From: Lactonifactor longoviformis DSM 17459
GTDB lineage: Bacteria; Bacillota; Clostridia; Lachnospirales; Lachnospiraceae
Length of the DNA: 64,000 bases
NCBI RefSeq assembly: GCF_900129135.1
Contig: NZ_FQVI01000017.1
Location: 32,014-96,013 of the forward strand
Direction of reading: 5' to 3'
The notes below the pieces were generated by a model. That model did not search any database. It worked only from the letters and a program-made list of their open reading frames with translations, and had not been told where the DNA came from. A program made the translations under genes and the position numbers. This document shows positions 1 through 7,707 of this stretch, piece by piece (within the stretch, counting starts at the first letter, position 1; every line of letters begins with the position of its first letter).

Positions 1-795
1 ATCTGTCCGCTTTTTGATGAAAGAATACAATTCTTTATGGTATGGCTGAAACAGCTCCCGATACGTCTCCGGCCGAATCATGGGGCCTGACTGAATCCCC
101 AGATCATCGGCGCAGGCAATCACCGAGATATATTCCCCCACCTCGTCCAGCGCCCGGTCCAGCCATCTCATATACCAGTCCATAAGCCGTCTCGACAGTG
201 CGTGGATGAATTCCTGGTCAGCGGCTATATCACAGTAATGACGTTCAAAACCGGTCAGCCAGGCTTCTACAGCCATAATCTGACAGCCATAGGGGGGATT
301 TAAAACAATCGCCTTGTCTGTCTCCTCATAAATCCGTTTCACATTCTCTCTGAATCCGGCAAATCTTGTCTCCTCAACCGGATCCGGAAATTGAAAATTT
401 TCCAGATCGTCCAAATCCGCCTCTTCCAGAGGATGTTGTATAAAGTCATACTGATAGGATGCAGGAACCTTTCTGTACCGAATCCCCCACTCATCCTCGT
501 AAGAATTCGTCTCATCAATTCTCATACGATAGGAATCCGGCAGGCGTGTTGTCACTCCGCAGGTGTCAATGTTAAGCTTTTTCGACACTTGAGGGTTCAG
601 TTTCACTGCCTGGGCACTGAAAGAAATAAATTCATAGGATTCCTGCGCTTCCCCCAGGTATCGGTTCAAATCCTTGGCAACCTCCAGATGCACCGTAGTA
701 AACGGGGTACTGCCCAGGTCCAGCGGGATTCTGTCCGCCTCTTGATGTCTGAGGGTCCGGTTCACCCGTTCTCTTGAAGATAATTCTGCACTCAT
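1..795 (-). CDS. UROD-family (MtaA/CmuA-like) methyltransferase, 3' end cut by window edge
   Basis: The first 265 codons are visible and run off the left edge, so the C-terminal third is missing. The N-terminus (SSRERVNRTLRHQEADRIPLD) is the typical opening of uroporphyrinogen decarboxylase-fold proteins, in particular the MtaA/CmuA-type subgroup that moves methyl groups to or from corrinoids rather than decarboxylating porphyrins. The PETYRELFQPYHKEL segment near the end is also typical of that subgroup. The His-x-Cys zinc site used by true methyltransferases would lie beyond the edge, so substrate class cannot be read. Start ATG at 795 follows AAGGAGCT by about six bases. It is divergent from the LacI regulator at 1132, with a putative LacI operator about 20 bases upstream of the start, so control by that regulator is likely. 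Family call is firm; the precise reaction is unknown. Confidence 0.85.
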   Translation of the reverse strand, partial: MSAELSSRERVNRTLRHQEADRIPLDLGSTPFTTVHLEVAKDLNRYLGEAQESYEFISFSAQAVKLNPQVSKKLNIDTCGVTTRLPDSYRMRIDETNSYEDEWGIRYRKVPASYQYDFIQHPLEEADLDDLENFQFPDPVEETRFAGFRENVKRIYEETDKAIVLNPPYGCQIMAVEAWLTGFERHYCDIAADQEFIHALSRRLMDWYMRWLDRALDEVGEYISVIACADDLGIQSGPMIRPETYRELFQPYHKELYSFIKKRTD

Positions 796-816
796 AATAA
801 CTAGCTCCTTTCTTAA

Positions 817-828
817 TATAACGTTTTA
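817..828. promoter_or_regulatory. Putative LacI-family operator 1
   Basis: TATAACGTTTTA, a near-palindrome around AACGTT, the central CG type favoured by LacI-family repressors. It overlaps the probable -10 (TATATT, read on the minus strand at 815-820) of the methyltransferase gene. An identical 12-mer lies at 965-976. The intervening 829-964 is very AT-rich and shows nothing else I can support. Confidence 0.5.
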
Positions 829-964
829 TTTTAATAAAATATTTTAGGGGTTATATGAGTATTTTTATCCAATAATGAATGACTATTTATGTATTTTATG
901 TTATATATTTCATTAAATATTGTTTAATTGATTTATTTTAAAACTATTTCTTTATATTTTTAAG

Positions 965-976
965 TATAACGTTTTA
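965..976. promoter_or_regulatory. Putative LacI-family operator 2
   Basis: Exact second copy of TATAACGTTTTA in the same intergenic region, 148 bases from the first and about 155 bases before the LacI gene start. Two identical sites in one divergent region suggest looping or paired repression of both promoters. The remaining bases to 1131 show no clear consensus promoter; a TTGACC at about 1080 lacks a well-placed -10. Confidence 0.45.
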
Positions 977-1131
977 CTTATTTCCTGTCAATCCTTAAGG
1001 CCTTTTTATTTGTCCTGTCTTCCATTTTTGTGACTTATGCTTTATACTGTAGTTTAAAGTTAGTACTTTCTTCCAAATTATTGACCGATAAGATGAATTT
1101 ATATTTGTGTAAAAGAAAGGATATTCCCTAT

Positions 1132-2142
1132 ATGGTAACCTTAAAAGATGTGGCAAATACTTTGGGGCTTTCTGTATCCACAATCTCCAGAGTATTGAAC
1201 GAACCCGGATTCGGATCCGAAAAGACCAGGGTCAAGGTTTTAAAAGCAATTGAGGAATTGGGATATACCCCCAATACCGTGGCACAAAGTATGATACGCG
1301 GAAAAACCAACCAGATTGCACTGGTAATCCCCGATGTATGCAACCCCTTTTATACCAGCATTGCCAGGGGTGTGGAGGATGTGTGCCTAAAAAATAAATA
1401 TCGCCTCCTTCTGTGCAACACTGATGAAAATACAGCCAAGCAGAACGGATATCTGGACAGCATACGGGGGCATCTCTGCGATGGCTTTGTTATCTCTGTA
1501 GTCTCCGAAGAGGATACCAGTTTAAATAAGATCAATTATAACGACATTCCTTTTGTTATGATCAGCCGCAAATGTTCTTCCGTGGAAGCGGATTTTGTAG
1601 GTATCGATGACCACTATGGTGCCTACCGGGCAACTACCCATCTAATCCGCAGGGGGCACAGAAAAATTGCCACCATATGCGGAAAGCAGGACACCTATCC
1701 CGGTCGTATGCGCCTGAAAGGTTATCTGGATGCCCTGAAGGATCAAGGAATTGAAGAAAATGAATCCTATATTATCAACTGTGATTTCACGGTTGAATCC
1801 GCTCATCGGGCGGCCCATGAACTTCTACGGCTGGAGACACCTCCAACCGCGATTTTTGTGGCTAATAATCTGATGACCCTGGGTTGTCTCACATATCTGA
1901 AGGAGCATAACATAAAAGTGCCTGAAGAAATCTCCGTGGTGGCCTTTTACGAACCGGACTGGGCCTCTATCTGTTATTCACCTCTTACTTGTGTGGATGT
2001 TTCAGCTTATGAGATGGGGACTATTGCAGCAGAACTGCTGTTTGAACGGCTGGAAGATGCATCTTTCCCAAAGAAAGAAATTCTTTTGACGCCTGAATTG
2101 ACGGTGCGGGAGTCTTGCGGCGGACCTGTTCCACGCGGATGA
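1132..2142 (+). CDS. LacI-family transcriptional regulator
   Basis: 336 residues, the normal LacI length. The N-terminal helix-turn-helix (VTLKDVANTLGLSVSTISRV) is followed by the hinge (LGYTPNTVAQSMIRG) and a periplasmic-binding-protein-like sensor domain (IALVIPDVCNPFYTSIARGV to the C-terminus). The open frame extends 34 codons further upstream, but ATG at 1132 puts the HTH at residue 2 as in the family and has AAAGAAAGG about 11 bases upstream. The protein is divergent from the UROD-family gene and two identical near-palindromic operators lie between them, so it probably controls that gene and itself. The ligand is unknown; LacI proteins usually sense sugars, but in this context a metabolite of the methyltransferase substrate is possible. 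Confidence 0.9.
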   Translation: MVTLKDVANTLGLSVSTISRVLNEPGFGSEKTRVKVLKAIEELGYTPNTVAQSMIRGKTNQIALVIPDVCNPFYTSIARGVEDVCLKNKYRLLLCNTDENTAKQNGYLDSIRGHLCDGFVISVVSEEDTSLNKINYNDIPFVMISRKCSSVEADFVGIDDHYGAYRATTHLIRRGHRKIATICGKQDTYPGRMRLKGYLDALKDQGIEENESYIINCDFTVESAHRAAHELLRLETPPTAIFVANNLMTLGCLTYLKEHNIKVPEEISVVAFYEPDWASICYSPLTCVDVSAYEMGTIAAELLFERLEDASFPKKEILLTPELTVRESCGGPVPRG

Positions 2143-2176
2143 TTCCGCAGCAATGATTAGAAAGTATTCGGCAAAA

Positions 2177-2210
2177 CCAGGATCCTCAGAGGGGATCCTG
2201 GCTTTCCTTT
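2177..2210. terminator. Intrinsic terminator between convergent genes
   Basis: Nine-base stem CCAGGATCC / GGATCCTGG with a seven-base loop, followed on the plus strand by CTTTCCTTT and preceded by AAAA, so it can serve both the LacI gene and the convergent CHAD gene ending at 2213. Confidence 0.7.
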
Positions 2211-2212
2211 AT

Positions 2213-3604
2213 TTAGATATATTTCCTGCAAAACGCATTCCAATGCTTTTCAAATAAGGCGTAGTGCCGGTCTCTCTCCTTTTCAGAAAAATGTTCAAAT
2301 TTTTTTAGGTATGTTCTTTCCTCAGGATCCATCTGGTATTTTTCCTGCTTTTTGCATAATTTTCTAATTTCCTGGAGAAGTACGGTCTCATCGTGCAGAT
2401 CTCCCAGGACCTCCTGGAACAGCCTGGCTGCTTCCAGCATTTCTGCTTCCTCTTTGTCCAGAATCTCACGGAAGAAATCTAACACATATCTCAATTCTTT
2501 AAAGGAAAGGCGAAGCTTATGAAGTACCGGTTCCGGAACCAGCAGGCCTTCCATCCAGTTCTTTTGTGCTTTGATTTTCATAACCGCACGCCAGACACCC
2601 TCTTTTTTTACTTCCTCCGGGAAAAATATACACGCCCCTTTCCCTCTGTGAAGTACAGGGGTACAGATCCCCCGCTTTATCTCCTCTTCCATAGCTGCCG
2701 CCAGCTTCGGGAATTCGTCAGAGGAAAAATACTGGTCCATCGCCGTCAGACATCCCTCCCTCCTTTCCCCTGTGATTTTGTTCCATACAGGAAATACATC
2801 CGGGCTGATGCCTTCTTTCTCCAGAAAAACTATTTGTTTTTGATTCAGAACATCCAGATCCCTTAGCGCTCCCAGTCGTTTGAGATTCCGGTTAAGTTGG
2901 GGTTGATAGCAGAAACTCCACCGGGGCTTCATATAGTGGGAAAATACTTCCGTCACAGAGTACAGCTTGCGGAATGCCACACGAAGATCATGTATAGCTT
3001 CCGGATCCCCATAGTCAGGAGTCTTTTCTGTGAGCTGACGGATGGTATCTAACTGCTTACTGACATAGAGCTCCAGCTGGCCGGAAAAGCTGGAGCATCC
3101 CGCCTTCCGCCCGCCCGGGCATTTCTCCTCAGAGGGGATTGCCTGCTTCTCAGCCAGCTGCACACTTTCCATTGCCGCCTCTACAACCGGTACATACTTT
3201 TTGCTCACCTGCATCTTCTTCAGATACTCCTTGACACCTGCCCCGTCCATAACGTGTGTCCGCATTCCCGTGAGAACTGCTGCCAGAAGAATATTTTCTT
3301 TGTCTGACAGAGATTTCAGCGGATGTGTAAGTACGATATCTCCCTCCAGAGCCAGAGAGTCCTCCTCCAGAATGCCCTCACCGATCCCTTTTAGCAGGAA
3401 TGCCCTGGATGCAATGGAGGCATAAGACCGGGGCACCTGATAATCTTCGGACACTGCCCGAAAAATAAGTTCAGCCAGTTTGGCATTCTCTTTTCTTGTG
3501 TCATAGCTGAGCCCAAAGATGCTGCACAATTCTTTTGCCCCCCAATGCCTCACCTTCTCTCTGGGATTTCGAATATAGTTTCTCTTAGCCATGATTTTAT
3601 CCAT
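2213..3604 (-). CDS. CHAD-domain protein with degenerate HD-like N-terminal domain
   Basis: 463 residues. The C-terminal half (about 185-460) is a CHAD domain: HDLRVAFRKLYSVTEVF, LKRLGALRDLDVL, LHKLRLSFKELRYVLDFF and LQEVLGDLHDETVL-like helices with the conserved His/Arg/Lys pattern that binds polyphosphate. The N-terminal part (about 15-150) resembles the HD-type domain at the C-terminus of Ppx/GppA phosphatases by position of motifs (ENAKLAELIF, LLKGIGEGI, PLKSLSDKENILLAA), but the metal-binding His-Asp pair is replaced by Lys-Gly, so it is probably not a hydrolase. ATG at 3604 is chosen because AAAGGGG directly abuts the more upstream GTG at 3613. Likely a polyphosphate-associated cytoplasmic protein. 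CHAD is clear; the HD relation is inference. Confidence 0.85.
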   Translation of the reverse strand: MDKIMAKRNYIRNPREKVRHWGAKELCSIFGLSYDTRKENAKLAELIFRAVSEDYQVPRSYASIASRAFLLKGIGEGILEEDSLALEGDIVLTHPLKSLSDKENILLAAVLTGMRTHVMDGAGVKEYLKKMQVSKKYVPVVEAAMESVQLAEKQAIPSEEKCPGGRKAGCSSFSGQLELYVSKQLDTIRQLTEKTPDYGDPEAIHDLRVAFRKLYSVTEVFSHYMKPRWSFCYQPQLNRNLKRLGALRDLDVLNQKQIVFLEKEGISPDVFPVWNKITGERREGCLTAMDQYFSSDEFPKLAAAMEEEIKRGICTPVLHRGKGACIFFPEEVKKEGVWRAVMKIKAQKNWMEGLLVPEPVLHKLRLSFKELRYVLDFFREILDKEEAEMLEAARLFQEVLGDLHDETVLLQEIRKLCKKQEKYQMDPEERTYLKKFEHFSEKERDRHYALFEKHWNAFCRKYI

Positions 3605-3680
3605 TTGTATCACCCCTTTCTGTCCCTATCGTACACTTTTTTCCGGCAAAATACTACTCTTACCGGTATCTCGGTCTGTA

Positions 3681-3713
3681 TATAACAAAAGCAGGGGAAG
3701 AATCTCCCCTGCT
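3681..3713 (-). terminator. Terminator of the cysteine synthase-like gene
   Basis: Eight-base stem GCAGGGGA / TCCCCTGC (nine with flanking A-T), six-base loop, followed on the minus strand by TTTTGTT. It lies about 45 bases after the stop at 3758. Confidence 0.8.
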
Positions 3714-3757
3714 CTTGTCGTCATTACAATAAGTCATACAAATAATACCCTTGGCCT

Positions 3758-4684
3758 CTACTCAAACAGAGGTGTGCTGAAATATCGCTCCGCCGTATCC
3801 GGCAATACCGTAACCACTGTCTTTCCTTTTCCCAGTTTTTTTGCCAGAGCAATGGCTGCCGCCACGTTGGTTCCACTGGAAATCCCGCACATAAGGCCTT
3901 CCAGGCGGGCAAGATCTTTTGCGGTCTGTAAGGCTTCCTCGTCGCTTACAATATAAATGTTTTCATATATTTTCTGATTCAGTATGGCTGGTATCAAACC
4001 GTCTCCGATTCCCATCTGTATGTGAGTTCCTATATTACCGCCCGCAAGAATTGCCGCATTCTCCGGCTCCACTGCCCAGATTTCCATATCCGGATTCTGC
4101 TCTTTCAGAATTTCCCCGATTCCCGTAATGGTACCGCCGGTGCCTATTCCGGAACAAAATCCGTGAATAGGACCTCCTGCATCCCGCAAAATTTCCCGGG
4201 CCGTATATTTTCTGTGTACAGAAGGATTTGCAGGGTTCTCAAATTGCTGAGGCACATATACATTGGGATCTTCCCGGGCCATATTCAGTGCCTGCTGGAG
4301 ACACTCTTCAATACACGCTCCGATATCACCTGCATCGTGTACCAGCCTGACCTCTGCCCCATAGTGCTGAACCAGCTTCCTGCGCTCTTCACTCACAGAA
4401 TCCGGCATAATAATCACCGTCCGGTATCCCTTCACGGCTCCGATTAATGCCAGCCCAATTCCCTGATTGCCGCTGGTAGGTTCCACAATAATGGAATCCT
4501 TGTGAAGCAGTCCTTTTTCTTCAGCCGCTGAAATCATATGAAAAGCGGTTCTGGTTTTAATAGAGCCGCCTACATTTAATCCTTCGAATTTCACCAGTAT
4601 CTGTGCCCCGTTGGGATCCCCCATATGGTTCAGACGGATCAGCGGAGTATTGCCCATTGCATCTAAGATTGTGTTGTAGATCAT
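3758..4684 (-). CDS. cysK: Cysteine synthase-family PLP enzyme (O-acetylserine sulfhydrylase-like)
   Basis: 308 residues, fold type II PLP enzyme. Signature elements: MGNTPLIRL at the N-terminus, PLP lysine at about residue 43 in GGSIKTRT, the substrate loop EPTSGNQG, the phosphate-binding GIGTGGTITG, and SSGTNVAAA near the C-terminus. The expected reaction is O-acetylserine plus sulfide to cysteine. Two positions differ from standard CysK: the lysine motif is SIKTR rather than SVKDR, and the Asn loop reads TSGNQG rather than TSGNTG. The enzyme may therefore use a different amino-acid acceptor or nucleophile. It is a single-gene unit with its own promoter at 4718-4746 and terminator at 3681-3713. 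The family is certain; the exact substrate is less so. Confidence 0.85.
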   Translation of the reverse strand: MIYNTILDAMGNTPLIRLNHMGDPNGAQILVKFEGLNVGGSIKTRTAFHMISAAEEKGLLHKDSIIVEPTSGNQGIGLALIGAVKGYRTVIIMPDSVSEERRKLVQHYGAEVRLVHDAGDIGACIEECLQQALNMAREDPNVYVPQQFENPANPSVHRKYTAREILRDAGGPIHGFCSGIGTGGTITGIGEILKEQNPDMEIWAVEPENAAILAGGNIGTHIQMGIGDGLIPAILNQKIYENIYIVSDEEALQTAKDLARLEGLMCGISSGTNVAAAIALAKKLGKGKTVVTVLPDTAERYFSTPLFE

Positions 4685-4717
4685 GATTCTCTCCCTCGTG
4701 TCGTAGTCTTTCTCATT

Positions 4718-4746
4718 ATTGTATGTTATTATGGGAAAATATTCAA
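4718..4746 (-). promoter_or_regulatory. Sigma-A-type promoter of the cysteine synthase-like gene
   Basis: On the minus strand TTGAAT, 17-base spacer, TACAAT, ending 34 bases upstream of the start codon at 4684. Confidence 0.6.
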
Positions 4747-4766
4747 GTTATTAAGTGAATTATGTA

Positions 4767-4795
4767 GAAAAAGGACGGGCCGGTTACCCGGCCCG
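4767..4795 (-). terminator. Terminator whose loop contains the stop codon of the CorC-like gene
   Basis: Perfect eight-base GC stem CGGGCCGG / CCGGCCCG with a four-base loop, then CCTTTTTC on the minus strand. The stop codon TAA of the gene ending at 4784 lies across the loop, so the last codons form the 5' arm. Confidence 0.8.
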
Positions 4796-6037
4796 CTCTA
4801 TCTGAGGCAGAACTTCTACCCGTATCTTTTCTACACGGCGTCCTGACATTTTAAGCACAGTAATTTTCAGATTTTCGAATTGAAACTGTTCTCCCTCTTC
4901 CGGTATTTTACCCAATTCATCCATCACCCAGCCGCTGACTGTAGTCACTTCTAATTCTTCCTCTCTGTCCAGCTCTTCAAAAAAACGTTCTGCGTTAGTA
5001 CTGCCGAGAACTGTATAGACGCCCTCCCCTTCCTTCTCTATTTCCATAACCACCTTATCATGTTCATCCCAGATTTCACCTACCAGCTCTTCCAAAATAT
5101 CTTCCAAGGTTACAATCCCTACCGTTCCGCCAAACTCATCTATCACAACAGCAATATGAGATTTTGCCGCCTGAAGCTCTTTTAACAGAATATTGATTTT
5201 CTTTGTCTTTGTTATAAAGAGCGGCCTTCTTACAATATTCTCCAGCTTCTCATCCGTGTGATATACGTAATTGTAAAAGTCCTTCTGATACAGGATTCCT
5301 ACAATTTGATCGATATTCTCCAAGTATACCGGGAGTCTGGAAAATCCGCTGTCGGCAAAAGCCCCGGCAATGCTGTCCCTGGAGTCTTCAATAGAGACGG
5401 CAACCACATCCACACGGGGAGTCAGGATATCTCCGGCTTCAACTTCTGTAAATTCTATGGCGTTGCGGATCAGATCACTTTCCTGGGTCCCGATCCCTCC
5501 GTCCTGTTCTGCCTCCTCCACTATAGTCAGCAGTTCTTCCTCAGTAATGGAACGGTCCTCTGAGGTTTTTACCAGTTTAGACAGGAACTTTTTCCACTGG
5601 CGGAACAAAAAATTAAAGGGCGTCAGAACCACCATAAATCCCTTTAAAAAAGGAGCGGAAAACATGGCAAACTTTTCTGGTGACTCCTTAGCAATGCTTT
5701 TGGGAGATACCTCCCCAAAAATGAGAACAACAATGGTAGTTGCAACAGTTGAGACACTGGCACCCATATCCTCACCCAAAAGCTTTACAAACAAAACCGT
5801 GGCAATTGATGCGCAGGCGATATTAACGATATTATTGCCAATCAGGATTGTTGAGAGCATTCCATCATAATTACCTGCCAGTTTTAAAACAAGCTCTGCC
5901 CTTTTATTTCCTTTATCCGCCATATTCTTCACCCGGATACGATTCAGAGAAGAAAAGGCTGTTTCCGTTGCCGAAAAGTAAGCCGACATAATAATACAGA
6001 TTACAATAATTGCCAGTGAAATGCTGTTACTGTTCAT
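4784..6037 (-). CDS. CNNM/CorC (hemolysin C-like) membrane protein with CBS pair
   Basis: 417 residues. An N-terminal DUF21/CNNM membrane domain (about 1-175) has helices at roughly 7-27, 60-80, 90-115 and 125-145 and the motifs FSATETAF and GEVSPKSIA. Then come a CBS pair (about 200-320, ILTPRVDVVAV, SRLPVY, HIAVVIDEFGGTVGIVTLEDILEELVGEI) and a C-terminal CorC_HlyC domain (about 340-415). The family exports or senses Mg2+/Co2+ or related cations. ATG at 6037 is preferred over the TTG at 6043 because AGGAAAGGA is eight bases upstream. It lies downstream of the small ORF at 6087-6251 and of the consensus promoter at 6292-6320, so the two are probably cotranscribed. Closest named relatives are TlyC/YqhB/YugS; no symbol is assigned. 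Confidence 0.9.
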   Translation of the reverse strand: MNSNSISLAIIVICIIMSAYFSATETAFSSLNRIRVKNMADKGNKRAELVLKLAGNYDGMLSTILIGNNIVNIACASIATVLFVKLLGEDMGASVSTVATTIVVLIFGEVSPKSIAKESPEKFAMFSAPFLKGFMVVLTPFNFLFRQWKKFLSKLVKTSEDRSITEEELLTIVEEAEQDGGIGTQESDLIRNAIEFTEVEAGDILTPRVDVVAVSIEDSRDSIAGAFADSGFSRLPVYLENIDQIVGILYQKDFYNYVYHTDEKLENIVRRPLFITKTKKINILLKELQAAKSHIAVVIDEFGGTVGIVTLEDILEELVGEIWDEHDKVVMEIEKEGEGVYTVLGSTNAERFFEELDREEELEVTTVSGWVMDELGKIPEEGEQFQFENLKITVLKMSGRRVEKIRVEVLPQIERAG

Positions 6038-6086
6038 ATACAAAATCCTTTCCTACTATAAATTTCTCTATTCAATAAACTCTATT

Positions 6087-6251
6087 TCAGCTTTTCCAGC
6101 AAAATATTCTCTTTTTTTGCACTAAATAAGGACATAACTTTCCTTCAGCACGATTTATAGGGTGCTGACAGAATGCTATGTCCGGTATGATTTTTATATT
6201 TGCTGTTGCCTTACAATTTGTTCGGTCTTCGTCGCAGTCGGCGTCGTCCAT
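6087..6251 (-). CDS. Small acidic-to-basic, Cys-containing protein (54 aa), unknown
   Basis: Not recognised. 54 residues: an acidic start (MDDADCDEDRTNC), a hydrophobic middle (ATANIKIIPDIAF), then Cys-containing stretches (FCQHPINR, KLCPYL, FCWKS), with five cysteines in all. ATG at 6251 has AGAAAGGA eight to nine bases upstream; the longer GTG frame starting at 6278 has no ribosome site. The strongest support is context: a perfect TTGACA-17-TATAAT promoter ends about 40 bases upstream of the ATG. The next gene in the same direction is the CorC-like protein, so this may be a leader peptide or a metal-binding accessory of that transporter. Alternatively it is a chance ORF in a long 5' UTR. 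Confidence 0.45.
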   Translation of the reverse strand: MDDADCDEDRTNCKATANIKIIPDIAFCQHPINRAEGKLCPYLVQKKRIFCWKS

Positions 6252-6291
6252 TTTCAGTTTCCTTTCTGCAGTCTGCACTTAATTTAATTGA

Positions 6292-6320
6292 ATTATATGA
6301 TATCAGACAAGGACTGTCAA
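6292..6320 (-). promoter_or_regulatory. Perfect consensus sigma-A promoter
   Basis: Minus strand TTGACA, 17 bases, TATAAT, matching the consensus at all 12 positions. It faces the 54-residue ORF and the CorC-like gene. It also lies just downstream of the MFS gene stop (6378), so the upstream cluster does not need to feed this unit. Confidence 0.85.
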
Positions 6321-6377
6321 CAGAATTTTGCAGTTTGGGATAGGGCAGGGTCTGTTATGCCTCGCCTTTCATCTTTC

Positions 6378-7601
6378 TTATATTTTCCACACTTTTTTAT
6401 TATCCAATACGATGCAGAGGACAACTACAAATATCATAAGTGTTCCTGTTACAAACAAACAAAAACTATAATTGCCAAAGCGATCATATAAAATCCCAGC
6501 AAACACAGGTCCCATGATAGATCCGATCGAGGCAAAGCAGCGGATAAGCCCTATCATTTGGGCAGCCTCCTGTTTTCCATAAACTTTAGCTACAACAGCC
6601 GGCGAATAAATGCTGGCAATACCGCTTTCTGCCTCTACAAAAATAGCATATAGCAGGGCCCCGCTCATTCCTGCCAGCAGGGGATTCATCAGCATTACTG
6701 CCGCTGCAAAGCACCCACTGCTCACGGCAGCAATTTTCGGTGAGAACTTGTCAGAAAGAACACCGAAAAGGACAGACCACACCAAGGTGGCAATCGCATT
6801 TACTGAAGATACATAAGATGCTTGTGTACTGCTCAGTCCAAGTGTTTGAAAAAAGTTGTTTCCATGTGTAGATGCAACCCGTCCCACTGTACATGTCATC
6901 AAGCTTATTAACAGCGCTATCCAAAAGGGAAGTGTCTTGCGAATCTGGGCCATGGTCAGAGAAGCTCCTATCGGTTCCATTTTATGATGAGCAGACAGAT
7001 AACCAATGGGACGCATTCCATATTTTTCAGGTGATTTGCTGACGGCAAAAAGTCCCAGCAAAACAATGCCACCGCCACTAATAAAAGCTTCTACCAGCAA
7101 TACCAACCGATACCCGAAATTGAGAATTCCGCTTGCAATAATTGGTGAGAGAAGTGCAACAAATAGTGACAGCGTAATTGTCAAGCTGCTATACATCGTT
7201 GCTCTGGCCTTATCAAACCATTCTGTCATAGTTAACTGCCCCATAGCAAATCCGCTTGTTGTTCCTCCGATCCCCGCCACCGCAGCTGTTACATAGATCA
7301 AAAAAAGATTTGATGATACGGACATACTGAAAAGATATAAAAATACCGTAATACCTCCAACTACTATCAAAGGCTTTTTCCCAAAACGTTTATATAAGCG
7401 CCCAAAGAAAAAAGAGGTAGCAACTGCACCAATTGCATTTAGTGAAAAACATAGAGATAGCTGTGCTGTTGTTATCTGTAATTCTTTGCAAATTGGTCTT
7501 ATAAACAATCCGATAGTATTTAACGGCAGAACTGTTAACATTACCATAAGCATTGTCGCAATTGCCGTTATACATCCGCGCTTTGTATTGTTTTTCCCCA
7601 T
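6378..7601 (-). CDS. MFS transporter at the end of the SnoaL/GcvT cluster
   Basis: 407 residues, about 12 transmembrane helices. The helix 2-3 loop carries GRLYKRFGKKP, and the second-half equivalent is GVLSDKFSPK, the G-x-L-D/Y-R-x-G-K/R-type major facilitator signature. ATG at 7601 has GGGAGGAAGAGC directly upstream. The gene follows the 982-residue SnoaL-GcvT-GcvT gene by 106 bases on the same strand without an obvious terminator between them, so it probably belongs to that transcription unit. It would move the substrate or a demethylated product. Resemblance to oxalate/formate- or monocarboxylate-type MFS carriers is only general, and the substrate is not readable. Confidence 0.85.
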   Translation of the reverse strand: MGKNNTKRGCITAIATMLMVMLTVLPLNTIGLFIRPICKELQITTAQLSLCFSLNAIGAVATSFFFGRLYKRFGKKPLIVVGGITVFLYLFSMSVSSNLFLIYVTAAVAGIGGTTSGFAMGQLTMTEWFDKARATMYSSLTITLSLFVALLSPIIASGILNFGYRLVLLVEAFISGGGIVLLGLFAVSKSPEKYGMRPIGYLSAHHKMEPIGASLTMAQIRKTLPFWIALLISLMTCTVGRVASTHGNNFFQTLGLSSTQASYVSSVNAIATLVWSVLFGVLSDKFSPKIAAVSSGCFAAAVMLMNPLLAGMSGALLYAIFVEAESGIASIYSPAVVAKVYGKQEAAQMIGLIRCFASIGSIMGPVFAGILYDRFGNYSFCLFVTGTLMIFVVVLCIVLDNKKVWKI

Positions 7602-7707
7602 GCTCTTCCTCCCATATCCACCCGCACTTCTTTTTAGAGAGTTTATTAACAGCGCAGGGGAAGTATCTCCCCCACTCTGTCAATTGAAATTTACAAGACA
7701 GCAGGAA

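Noticed and set aside
1030..1131. N-terminal extension of the LacI regulator
   Set aside because: The 34 extra codons have no ribosome site and push the HTH away from its usual position at residue 2.
4022..4447. 141-codon ORF antisense to the cysteine synthase-like gene
   Set aside because: Shadow of a well-supported PLP enzyme; no ribosome site and Arg/Cys/His-rich composition typical of antisense frames.
7620..7700. Terminator between the fusion gene and the MFS gene
   Set aside because: A GGGGGAGATACTTCCCC hairpin exists upstream of the MFS gene, but no U-tract follows.
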